In this document: in pieces, positions 7,048 to 12,710 of the stretch
Position numbering within the stretch: the first letter of the stretch is position 1
Layout: each line of letters opens with the position of its first letter
Assembly: GCA_031276415.1 (NCBI GenBank)
Contig: JAISNF010000023.1
Location: 1-14,656 of the forward strand
Direction: 5' to 3'
From: Planctomycetaceae bacterium
GTDB taxonomy: Bacteria > Planctomycetota > Planctomycetia > Pirellulales > Thermoguttaceae
DNA length: 14,656 bases
Position numbers and translations under genes: made by a program
The notes under the pieces: model-generated
The model's input: only the letters and a program-made list of their open reading frames with translations
What the model was told of the DNA's origin: nothing
Databases searched by the model: none

Positions 7048-8670
7048 TTACATTCCTCCTTTTGTCGGGTCATAACCGAGATTTGATGTCCATGTTGCGT
7101 GGGCAGTACCCAAAACTAGAATACAAGCATTGACAGGCCACAACAAAATACCAAACGGTAAAAAAGAAAGGAAAACATAAAAAGGTGAAAATGATGCAAA
7201 AATTGAAATACCATTTTCAAGTTTATCAGCAATATCCATCAATCTTTCTGCAGATTCTTTCATTTCCATTTGTTCCGCTTCCCATTTTTTTTGTTCCTCC
7301 GGATCCGCAAAGAGTTCAAGTTCGTCGTTTACATTTTCTTCCATATTTTTTTCTTCTTCCTCTTCTTTGTTTTCTTCTGTTTCCGCTACATTTTCTGCTG
7401 CATTTTCCGGTGCGGCGAACGGGACAAAATCCTGATCGTCAAGAGGTGCCGGTTCATCCGGTCTTAACATGAGATTTTGATCGTCATTCATTTCCTGTAT
7501 TTCTGCTTTGTTTTTATTAAAACCCATACCACGATAAGGGTTGGCATTGATCGTCATCCAAATGTGTCCCGCCATAAAAACATAGAGCGAAAAAAGTCCC
7601 AGTAACGCACCATAACCAAGTGAGAAAATTTCACTTTTGATTTTTAATTTGAGCAGACAATTTCCGGCGAAAAATCCTGACATTTTAGTAACACCGGAAG
7701 TCATACTGAAAATAAAAGCCATTGCCATAAAGTAAGCCATGATTCCCATAATATACATTCGCAATGCGTAAACCGCCCCACAAAGGAAACCAAGAATTAA
7801 CATGACCCCAAAAGGCGACAAAAATACCAAGATCACACCAGCCGGTCCTAAATCCGCAACCCAATCTGATTTCGTAACCGATTGAGTTGTTTCCTTTTTT
7901 GCGAAAGGATCCGGTTCAACGGAAACAGTTGGTTCGCGGTAAATGGTTTGTCCTTGTTTTTCAAGAGCAACGAGGTTGTCGAGATTTCCGAAACCGCCGG
8001 TTCCCAATGCAAACGGAGGATTCGGTATTGGCTGATCGAAACCGAATTGAGCAAACGGATCAGAAATATTTGAAGCAGTATTTGCAGCCGCAAATGGTTG
8101 CGGAGCCGTTGGAATAACCGGAATTTGTGGTGTTGCGGGTGGTCTGGTTGGTGTTACAGGTTGCGGTACTTGCGGCAACGGCGATTTTCGTGCAGAATTG
8201 GGCGGTGTTGGTATCGGTTTGGAAACCGGTTTTTGTGTTACCGGTTTTACTGTTGTTGAAGTGTTGGACGCTGATTTTACAACCGGTTTTTGTGAAGCAG
8301 GTTTTGTCGTCGGAGTTTGTGAAACGTGTTTTGCTGCCGGATTTTGTGAAACGGGTTTTGTTGTTGGATTTTGTGAAACAGGTTTTGCCGCTGATTTTGT
8401 TGCAGGAGCAGCATCTTGTTTTATTGGTTCCAAAGGCGCAAGTCCCAATTCGTCATTAACTTCCGTTTTTTGCGGAGTTACGGATTTTGCTTGCGGAATT
8501 GGGAAAAGCCCTTTAATTTTTGAAGCGGCAACCCATTCGGTCATTCCAACACCGCGCAACAAATCGGTTGGTTCCAATTTGCCTTCAGTTGCCATTTTTT
8601 TAATATCCGCACTGGAAACCGGTCCGAATCGAGCCGTTCCTTTCCGATAATACCATTGTTGGACAGCCAT
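7048..8670 (-). CDS. GYF_2-domain multi-pass membrane protein with Pro/Lys repeat linker
   Basis: The product is 540 aa. Residues 5-56 match a GYF_2 domain (DUF4339): 'QWYYRKGTARFGPVS', a helix 'IKKMATEGKL', then 'W46' before the final strand. GYF-type domains bind proline-rich peptides or mediate protein contacts. Residues 80-200 are a Pro/Lys/Thr-rich linker with four 9-aa repeats (96-131). About 275-372 holds about three membrane segments. About 405-470 is a very acidic loop rich in Glu, Asp and Asn. A last hydrophobic pair spans about 488-525, before the tail 'LGYDPTKGGM'. The ATG at 8670 has no Shine-Dalgarno site, but the GYF motif begins at residue 5, so the start is secure. It lies downstream of the Hsp70 gene in the same direction, separated by 132 nt. 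GYF_2 proteins with membrane tails are common in Planctomycetota; their exact role is not known to me. It could recruit a Pro-rich partner to the membrane. Confidence 0.75.
   Translation of the reverse strand: MAVQQWYYRKGTARFGPVSSADIKKMATEGKLEPTDLLRGVGMTEWVAASKIKGLFPIPQAKSVTPQKTEVNDELGLAPLEPIKQDAAPATKSAAKPVSQNPTTKPVSQNPAAKHVSQTPTTKPASQKPVVKSASNTSTTVKPVTQKPVSKPIPTPPNSARKSPLPQVPQPVTPTRPPATPQIPVIPTAPQPFAAANTASNISDPFAQFGFDQPIPNPPFALGTGGFGNLDNLVALEKQGQTIYREPTVSVEPDPFAKKETTQSVTKSDWVADLGPAGVILVFLSPFGVMLILGFLCGAVYALRMYIMGIMAYFMAMAFIFSMTSGVTKMSGFFAGNCLLKLKIKSEIFSLGYGALLGLFSLYVFMAGHIWMTINANPYRGMGFNKNKAEIQEMNDDQNLMLRPDEPAPLDDQDFVPFAAPENAAENVAETEENKEEEEEKNMEENVNDELELFADPEEQKKWEAEQMEMKESAERLMDIADKLENGISIFASFSPFYVFLSFLPFGILLWPVNACILVLGTAHATWTSNLGYDPTKGGM
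8278..8385 (-). repeat. 27-bp in-frame tandem repeats (4 copies) in the GYF gene
   Basis: Four 9-residue units, KPVSQNPTT, KPVSQNPAA, KHVSQTPTT and KPASQKPVV (residues 96-131), are encoded by tandem 27-bp units. The repeat forms part of a flexible Pro-rich linker between the GYF domain and the membrane region; repeat number is likely to vary between strains. Confidence 0.8.
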
Positions 8671-8802
8671 AATGGAAAGGGGATTTGGAGTTTGTGATTT
8701 GATGGTTGTAATTTGGAATTTGTGAATTATATTTTGTGATTTGTAATTATTATTGTAATTATTAACAGTTTACAATTCACGAATCAAAAATTCCAAACGA
8801 AT
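8671..8802. repeat. AT-rich intergenic spacer with short direct and inverted repeats
   Basis: TTTGTGATTTG occurs at 8691-8701 and 8733-8743. TTTGGAATTTGTGAATT (8712-8728) is matched in inverted form by AATTCAC (8774-8780) plus AAATTCCAAA (8788-8797), with a 6-7 nt interruption, so the spacer can fold on itself. A 5-bp CGAAT/ATTCG stem (8798-8809) overlaps the Hsp70 stop. No convincing promoter or terminator was seen. Confidence 0.45.
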
Positions 8803-10410
8803 TTATTCGACGGTATATTCTGATGCCAGTTGAGTGAATGAATTAACTTGTTGATCGGTAAGAGTTCCTCGCCGTTCTACTTCAATCACTGCTGCCTGAC
8901 CGGATGATTTTTCTTTGGCGTTAACTGAAATCCGCCCGTTTTTATCGAAGGAATAAGTTACGTCAACCGGAGAACCTTTTTTGAGATTTTCCGGCAAATT
9001 AGTAATCGTACATTTTCCAAGCAACGAACAAGCAACCGGATCAGGCGCATCGCCTTCAAGAACCTGAACAGAAACGCGAGTTTGATTTTCTTTATTTGTC
9101 TGAAATGTTTGTGTAACTTCAAACGGCAATGTCGTATTGCGCGGAATCATAATATGATTGATTGCCTTTTTTGTACGCGGATCCATAGCGACAATACCAA
9201 GTCCGTGCGAATTAACATCTTCCTGACGAATTCCGACCAATAATTTTTTGATTCGATCTCCGAATCGTGAATCACTGGCGTGATAACGTGCTTCGAGAAT
9301 TGCCGCATGAATTGCCGCTCCACGCGCAACTGCCGTGTGCGGATCAAGATCAGGATGAATATACGGCGCAACTCCTGTATGTTCTTTGAGGCGTTCCCGA
9401 ACTTGAGGCATCAGAGTTGAACCGCCCACTAAAACAATGGCGTCAAGATCAGAAAATTTAAGTTGCGCCTGTTCAATCACAAAATCTGTCGTGTCAATAG
9501 TTCGTTGCAATAAATCAGCCGTTAATTCGTCAAACTTGGCTCGCGTCAACCGAATCGTAATCGCCTTGCCTTCGTAACGAAACGGAATAACAACCTCCGC
9601 TCTTTGTGTCAATTCAATTTTGGCTAAATCGCAATCGTTACGAAGCATCTGAACCATTTGAGCGGATTCACGCGGATCAAGACCATGTTTTTCCTTAAAT
9701 TCGTCACAGAGATAGTTTAGAATCCGTTCATTCCAGTCAACACCGCCCAATTCGACATCACCATCTGTTGCTAAAACGTGAAAATGAGTTGGAGTGTATT
9801 CGACCAGAGTTGAGTCAAAAGTTCCGCCGCCAAGATCATAAATCAATATCCGGCGTTTTTTGAAATCCGGCGAATGAGCAACTCCCAATTCGCCGCGATG
9901 CCAGGCATAAGTCAATGTCGCTGCTGTCGGTTCATTGATAATATCAATAACGTTTAATCCCGCAATTTGTCCGGCATCTTGTGTGGCTTTCCGGCGTGTG
10001 TCGTTGAAATAATACGGAACAGTAATTACCGCATTGGCAATCAAACCGATTTTCTGTTCACTATCTTGTTTCAATTTTTTGAGAATCAATGCGGAAATAA
10101 ATTCCGGCGTAATTTCATGACCGTCGAATGTCCGGTTAAATTCTGTTGCGCCCATGTGACGTTTAATTCGTTCCACGACATTTTCCGGTTTTTCGATAGC
10201 CGCCCGATTTCGGTTGGGACCAACGATAACCCGACCTGATTCCGCGAGAAGAATCAGACTTGCTGTTTCCACATCGTCGTCTTCGTTTGGAATTGGAATT
10301 GGTTCGCCTTCATCGTTGACTTGGGCAAGCGTCGAATAAGTTGTCCCAAGATCAATTCCGACTGTGTTCCCTTTGTTGAATTGTATGGGCGTTGCTGAGA
10401 GGTTGTTCAT
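8803..10410 (-). CDS. Hsp70 (DnaK) family ATPase lacking the C-terminal lid
   Basis: The product is 535 aa, about 100 residues shorter than DnaK. The nucleotide-binding domain is complete: 'GIDLGTTYS' (18-26), K83 in 'RIKRHMG' (position of the catalytic Lys of DnaK), 'VPYYFND' (131-137), 'NEPTAATLTYAW' (159-170), 'YDLGGGTFDS' (191-200) and 'VLVGGSTLMP' (326-335). The beta substrate-binding domain follows (about 400-515), but the protein ends at the equivalent of the first lid helix, so the helical lid is missing. The interdomain linker 'KKLLVGIRQEDVNSHGLGI' also differs from the 'VLLLDVTPLSLGIE' of DnaK. The ATG at 10410 has a Shine-Dalgarno site. The gene lies 64 nt after the lipoprotein gene, and no grpE or dnaJ is nearby, so this is a paralogue and not the housekeeping dnaK. 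It should bind and hydrolyse ATP; the client is unknown. Family certain, role open. Confidence 0.92.
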   Translation of the reverse strand: MNNLSATPIQFNKGNTVGIDLGTTYSTLAQVNDEGEPIPIPNEDDDVETASLILLAESGRVIVGPNRNRAAIEKPENVVERIKRHMGATEFNRTFDGHEITPEFISALILKKLKQDSEQKIGLIANAVITVPYYFNDTRRKATQDAGQIAGLNVIDIINEPTAATLTYAWHRGELGVAHSPDFKKRRILIYDLGGGTFDSTLVEYTPTHFHVLATDGDVELGGVDWNERILNYLCDEFKEKHGLDPRESAQMVQMLRNDCDLAKIELTQRAEVVIPFRYEGKAITIRLTRAKFDELTADLLQRTIDTTDFVIEQAQLKFSDLDAIVLVGGSTLMPQVRERLKEHTGVAPYIHPDLDPHTAVARGAAIHAAILEARYHASDSRFGDRIKKLLVGIRQEDVNSHGLGIVAMDPRTKKAINHIMIPRNTTLPFEVTQTFQTNKENQTRVSVQVLEGDAPDPVACSLLGKCTITNLPENLKKGSPVDVTYSFDKNGRISVNAKEKSSGQAAVIEVERRGTLTDQQVNSFTQLASEYTVE

Positions 10411-10418
10411 TTTTAATA

Positions 10419-10423
10419 TCCTT
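10419..10423 (-). promoter_or_regulatory. Shine-Dalgarno site of the Hsp70 gene
   Basis: On the minus strand AAGGA lies 8 nt before the ATG at 10410. It is one of the few clear ribosome sites on this strand and fixes the Hsp70 start. Confidence 0.65.
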
Positions 10424-10474
10424 ATGAGAAAATTTAAGTATTCACAATTCGTTTTTACTCAATTTAACTTTCTG

Positions 10475-11590
10475 CTAATTTAACAAAGCGTCCAGTTCAT
10501 TGAGAATATCTTTTGTATTTCCTTTTTTCGTTGATTTTTTAGGAGCCGGTTTTTTTGTCTCAGATTTTTTTGTCTCAGATTTTTTTTCCGGCGAACCTGA
10601 TTTCACAACAAGATCAGAGGAAGTTTTTTCCGTTGATTTCTCTGCTGATTTCTCTGCAGATTTCTCCGTTGACTTTTCCACAGACTTTTCCGCTGTTTTT
10701 TCCAACGCCGGTTTTACCGCCGCAATGTCTTCTGGTTTTGGTTCCGGTTTATTGTCAGATTTACTGTCTGATTTTGTTTCCGCTGTAACAGTTTCCGCAA
10801 CAACAGGTTTTGCCGCAACTAATTCTGTTGCAGTTAATTCCGGCGCAGTTGGTTGTGATGTAGTTGGTTGTGGCGTAACAGATTTCGGTGTTATATCGGC
10901 AACACTTTTATCTGTTTTGTCAATTGTTTTATCAACTGTTTCTTTATCTGTTTCATTTTCATTTGTTTCATCTGTTGAAGAATTTTCAAATTGTGTTTTG
11001 GAAATCACGGCAAATAAAGTATTTTGAAGCGGTTCATTAATTTTTCCCTGATCGGCGATCAATTCGTAAGTAAAAAGACCGCCGTTGATTGTTGTTGCAA
11101 CAATTCGCCGGTCATAATATTTGCTAAGACGTTGCGCATCGGCGACACGCCGTGAAAAATAAACGCCGACTTTATCGCCTAATTTGACCATTTTGACGGA
11201 TGATTTAAATTTTTGTTGTGCTCCGTCGGCAAATTCTTCAATATTTTCTTCATCCAGATCGGGCAAATCTTTGGTACCTTCGCTTTTGGTCATCATTAAT
11301 GTTGCGCCGCTTTTTTTGAACACAATGACGGATTTGAAACCTTTTGGGGCTTTAACAGAACCGCGTGGCAGGCGTTCCCAACCTTCGGGATCGTAAACGG
11401 TAACAGTTCCATTTTCGAGGTTGGTTGCATCTTCGCTTAGCGGGGCGAATTTGGATTCATCAACTTTAAGCCAAACGGGTTTGCCGTAATCTTTTTTTGC
11501 AACTGCTTTTTTACTACCGCCGCAACCGGTTAGCGATACGGGCAAGGATATTAACAAAATGAAAGGAAAAATCAATAAAATTTTTGTCAT
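10475..11590 (-). CDS. Predicted lipoprotein with Lys/Glu-rich repeat tail
   Basis: The product is 371 aa from the ATG at 11590. This start yields a standard lipoprotein signal: 'MTKILLIFPF', a hydrophobic core, and the lipobox L20-T21-G22-C23. A longer reading from 11677 adds 29 hydrophobic residues before it and is less likely. About 30-200 is a compact region with 'VTVYDPEGWERLPRG', 'SVIVFKKSGATLMMTKSEG' and 'GGLFTYELIAD'; it looks like a beta-rich domain of the kind that reads 'W-x-R-L-P', but I cannot name the family. About 205-370 is low complexity: Thr/Pro-rich, then EKS(A/T/V) repeats, a doubled 'KKSET', a Lys-rich stretch, and a short amphipathic end 'DILNELDALLN'. The likely location is the outer or inner membrane, facing the periplasm. 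The Hsp70 gene follows after 64 nt with no terminator between, so the two are probably co-transcribed. Confidence 0.68.
   Translation of the reverse strand: MTKILLIFPFILLISLPVSLTGCGGSKKAVAKKDYGKPVWLKVDESKFAPLSEDATNLENGTVTVYDPEGWERLPRGSVKAPKGFKSVIVFKKSGATLMMTKSEGTKDLPDLDEENIEEFADGAQQKFKSSVKMVKLGDKVGVYFSRRVADAQRLSKYYDRRIVATTINGGLFTYELIADQGKINEPLQNTLFAVISKTQFENSSTDETNENETDKETVDKTIDKTDKSVADITPKSVTPQPTTSQPTAPELTATELVAAKPVVAETVTAETKSDSKSDNKPEPKPEDIAAVKPALEKTAEKSVEKSTEKSAEKSAEKSTEKTSSDLVVKSGSPEKKSETKKSETKKPAPKKSTKKGNTKDILNELDALLN
10622..10702 (-). repeat. 12-bp in-frame repeats encoding EKS(A/T/V)
   Basis: About seven degenerate 4-residue units (EKTA, EKSV, EKST, EKSA, EKSA, EKST, EKT) are encoded by 12-bp units in the lipoprotein tail. 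They give a highly charged, probably extended or helical segment. Just downstream, two 15-bp copies encode KKSET twice. Confidence 0.8.
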
Positions 11591-11679
11591 AACAAATAAA
11601 GTGTGTGATATTCCGGCGAAATATTGGTGAAAGATGTTTATAAAAAACAACGAAAAACAACAAAATAATTCATACATTC

Positions 11680-11702
11680 CGAAACTTTTAACAAAAGTTC
11701 CG
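11680..11702. other. Hairpin / operator-like palindrome upstream of the lipoprotein gene
   Basis: The two 10-bp arms, CGAAACTTTT and AAAAGTTCCG, pair at 9 of 10 positions around a 3-nt loop. The hairpin lies between the candidate promoter (11769-11797) and the lipoprotein start (11590), so it would be in the mRNA leader. It could be a regulatory hairpin or an operator; no U-run makes it a clear attenuator. Confidence 0.4.
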
Positions 11703-11768
11703 ATGTTTTCACTGAAAATCTACTGAAAATCCGGTGTACCGACTCATATATTTCCGAAAACTCCTGCT

Positions 11769-11797
11769 ATCGTAATAAACCGACAATATTTTGTCAA
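11769..11797 (-). promoter_or_regulatory. Candidate sigma-70-type promoter of the lipoprotein-Hsp70 unit
   Basis: On the minus strand a perfect TTGACA (11797-11792) is followed after 17 bases by TACGAT (11774-11769, 4/6 to TATAAT). The leader to the ATG at 11590 would be about 170 nt and contains the 11680-11702 hairpin. A short imperfect palindrome (GACAA/TTGTC) overlaps the -35 box. No CIRCE-type heat-shock operator was seen. Confidence 0.45.
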
Positions 11798-11865
11798 TCA
11801 ATTCCACAAATTCCACCAAAAAATTTTGTAATTATTTCAGCAGGTAACTTCCTAATAACCGGCTC

Positions 11866-11910
11866 TTTATTTAACCACAGTTTATTTAACCACAGATTAT
11901 TTAATCACAG
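11866..11910. repeat. 15-bp tandem repeat, three copies
   Basis: TTTATTTAACCACAG occurs at 11866-11880 and 11881-11895, with a third copy at 11896-11910 that has two changes. The third copy runs into the nested palindrome that follows. It resembles the 'AACCACAGAGAACACAGAG' type of intergenic repeat that I recall from many environmental bacterial genomes. Confidence 0.85.
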
Positions 11911-12031
11911 AGAACACAGAGTTCACAGAAAAAAGCGTCCGCAGATTACGCAGATGGACGCAGATAATTTTAAAATTCATCTGCGTCCATCTGCGTAATC
12001 TGCGGACTAATTCTCTTTTCTCTGTGGTTAA
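11901..12031. repeat. Nested palindromic intergenic repeat with perfect 29-bp inverted repeat
   Basis: The inner arms 11937-11965 and 11979-12007 are perfect reverse complements over 29 bp. The 13-nt spacer contains AATTTTAAAATT, itself a palindrome. An outer pair (11901-11914 and 12018-12031) is complementary at 13 of 14 positions, the remaining one being a possible G-T pair. The arms carry the CGCAGATTACGCAGATGGAC type of repeat, which I recall from many unrelated environmental genomes. It could form a long hairpin or cruciform. It contains no gene and no transposase; a non-autonomous repeat element is one possibility. Confidence 0.85.
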
Positions 12032-12065
12032 TAAAAATATATTTGTGGTTTTTAGAGTTCCCAAA

Positions 12066-12149
12066 TGAGGTAATGAGGTTGTTGTGTGTTATTTTTAATT
12101 TTGCTACTGAGGTTGTTTTTGTTCGGAAAAATTAGGTGGGAATGAGGTT
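12066..12149 (+). repeat. Scattered TGAGGT(T) copies
   Basis: TGAGGT occurs at 12066, 12074, 12108 and 12143, the last three extended to TGAGGTT and often followed by GTT or TTG. The last two intervals are 34 and 35 nt. The copies sit between the nested palindrome and the composite element; the meaning is unknown and they may be remnants of an older repeat. Confidence 0.4.
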
Positions 12150-12232
12150 TTGTTTATAGTTTATAGTTGAGAGTTTATAGTTGAGAGTTGATAGCGGATA
12201 GTTTCGCAATGCGGAATTATTGACGTTTCCCA

Positions 12233-12254
12233 ATTGCCCCCAATTAGGGGTAAT
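12233..12254. repeat. ATTGCCCC hairpin, left copy
   Basis: ATTGCCCC (12233-12240) pairs with GGGGTAAT (12247-12254) around a 6-nt loop, with one G-T pair in eight. It is a degenerate relative of the perfect hairpin at 12365-12383 and belongs to the left half of the composite element. Confidence 0.6.
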
Positions 12255-12261
12255 CCCAATG

Positions 12262-12286
12262 TAGCGGCGGGTTTTAACCCGCCGGA
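12262..12286 (+). repeat. TAGCG-type hairpin repeat, copy 1
   Basis: A 9-bp GC-rich stem, CGGCGGGTT / AACCCGCCG (12265-12273 and 12276-12284), closes a 2-nt loop. A second copy in opposite orientation lies at 12332-12356 and differs only at two base pairs, changed on both arms. Confidence 0.8.
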
Positions 12287-12331
12287 CAAAAACGTAGGAA
12301 ATACAGAATCATGACCCGATTGGTTCATAAT

Positions 12332-12356
12332 TCCGATGGGTTAAAACCCATCGCTA
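12332..12356 (-). repeat. TAGCG-type hairpin repeat, copy 2 (inverted)
   Basis: CGATGGGTT / AACCCATCG (12334-12342 and 12345-12353) form a 9-bp stem. Read on the minus strand this 25-nt copy equals copy 1 except that GC in each arm is replaced by AT, so the pairing is fully kept. Confidence 0.8.
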
Positions 12357-12364
12357 TTTTGGAA

Positions 12365-12383
12365 ATTGCCCCGCTGGGGCAAT
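12365..12383. repeat. ATTGCCCC hairpin, right copy
   Basis: ATTGCCCC and GGGGCAAT form a perfect 8-bp stem around GCT. It is followed by short CAATC / CACACGAAT-type direct repeats up to about 12435. Confidence 0.75.
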
Positions 12384-12603
12384 CTTAATCAATCATCCCA
12401 ATTATCCCAATCACACGAATCACACGAAATCACAGTTCAGACAAATTATTCCGCTTGCGCAACTATTCACTGTTAACTACTAACTATTAACTATTACCAA
12501 GATGTCTGTAATTCTGGAAAATAGGAGTTTTTCAAATAATCGGAAAAGTCTGAATATTTCGAAAAAAAATATCTTAGGAAATACTCCAAACATTTTCCCC
12601 CGA

Positions 12604-12632
12604 TTCACGCATTGGTTTATTTGTTGTATAAT
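12604..12632 (+). promoter_or_regulatory. Candidate sigma-70-type promoter of cheA
   Basis: A perfect -10 box TATAAT (12627-12632) is preceded, with a 17-base spacer, by TTCACG (12604-12609, 4/6 to TTGACA). The predicted leader to the ATG at 12711 is about 70 nt. Confidence 0.5.
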
Positions 12633-12663
12633 GGTATAAATAGTCTTGTTATTCGTCGATAAA

Positions 12664-12683
12664 ACTATGCCTAACTATGCCTA
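12664..12683 (+). repeat. 10-bp perfect tandem repeat in the cheA leader
   Basis: ACTATGCCTA occurs twice without a gap (12664-12673 and 12674-12683), about 30-40 nt before the start codon. It may be a slippage product; a regulatory role is not shown. Confidence 0.75.
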
Positions 12684-12695
12684 CATCTCTTGTTT

Positions 12696-12700
12696 GGGAG
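12696..12700 (+). promoter_or_regulatory. Shine-Dalgarno site of cheA
   Basis: GGGAG lies 10 nt before the ATG at 12711 and supports that start over the in-frame ATG at 12720. Confidence 0.6.
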
Positions 12701-12710
12701 AAAAATCGAA

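Larger units (their letters stand above)
12154..12496. repeat. Composite inverted-repeat element with mirrored heptamer arrays
   Basis: The left end (12154-12202) is seven 7-bp units such as TTATAGT, TGAGAGT and GGATAGT. The right end (12462-12496), read on the minus strand, is five 7-bp units such as TAATAGT, TAGTAGT and GAATAGT. Immediately inside each array is a related block: 12198-12225 and the reverse complement of 12440-12466 share ATAGTT, CGCAA and GCGGAAT and agree at about 22-23 of 28 positions with small gaps. Inside these are two pairs of hairpins, one of each type on either side. The whole 343 bp is thus roughly mirror-symmetric. It has no coding region. A non-autonomous mobile element or a structured intergenic repeat fits best; no target-site duplication was established. 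Confidence 0.7.
11591..12710. other. 1.1-kb gene-free, repeat-dense region between divergent lipoprotein and cheA genes
   Basis: No coding region is supported here. In order, the region contains a hairpin (11680-11702), a minus-strand promoter (11769-11797), a 15-bp tandem repeat (11866-11910), a nested palindrome (11901-12031), scattered TGAGGTT copies (12066-12149), a composite inverted-repeat element (12154-12496), and the cheA promoter and leader (12604-12710). The stretches 11798-11865, 12032-12065 and 12497-12603 show nothing I can name beyond AT-rich sequence. Confidence 0.7.

Noticed and set aside
8127..8650. Plus-strand open frames over the GYF gene
   Set aside because: They are antisense shadows of the Pro-rich repeat linker.
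8803..10410. Loss of the Hsp70 catalytic lysine
   Set aside because: On closer alignment the lysine of the 'IKRLIG' motif of DnaK is kept as K83 in 'IKRHMG'.
10500..11027. Plus-strand open frame of 175 codons, rich in Phe/Ser/Asp
   Set aside because: It is the reverse complement of the lipoprotein's low-complexity tail; its repeats (SADFSADF type) mirror the EKS repeats, and it has no family features.
11591..11677. Longer N terminus for the lipoprotein (start at 11677)
   Set aside because: The added 29 residues would precede a complete lipoprotein signal; the start at 11590 places the lipobox Cys at residue 23 as usual.
11866..12031. CRISPR-like array
   Set aside because: The 15-bp units are contiguous with no spacers, and the longer repeats are inverted, not direct.
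12500..12600. Small RNA or structured leader in the A-rich stretch before the cheA promoter
   Set aside because: Only weak AT pairing around TTTCGAAA and a GGAGT/ACTCC pair were seen; not enough to call a feature.
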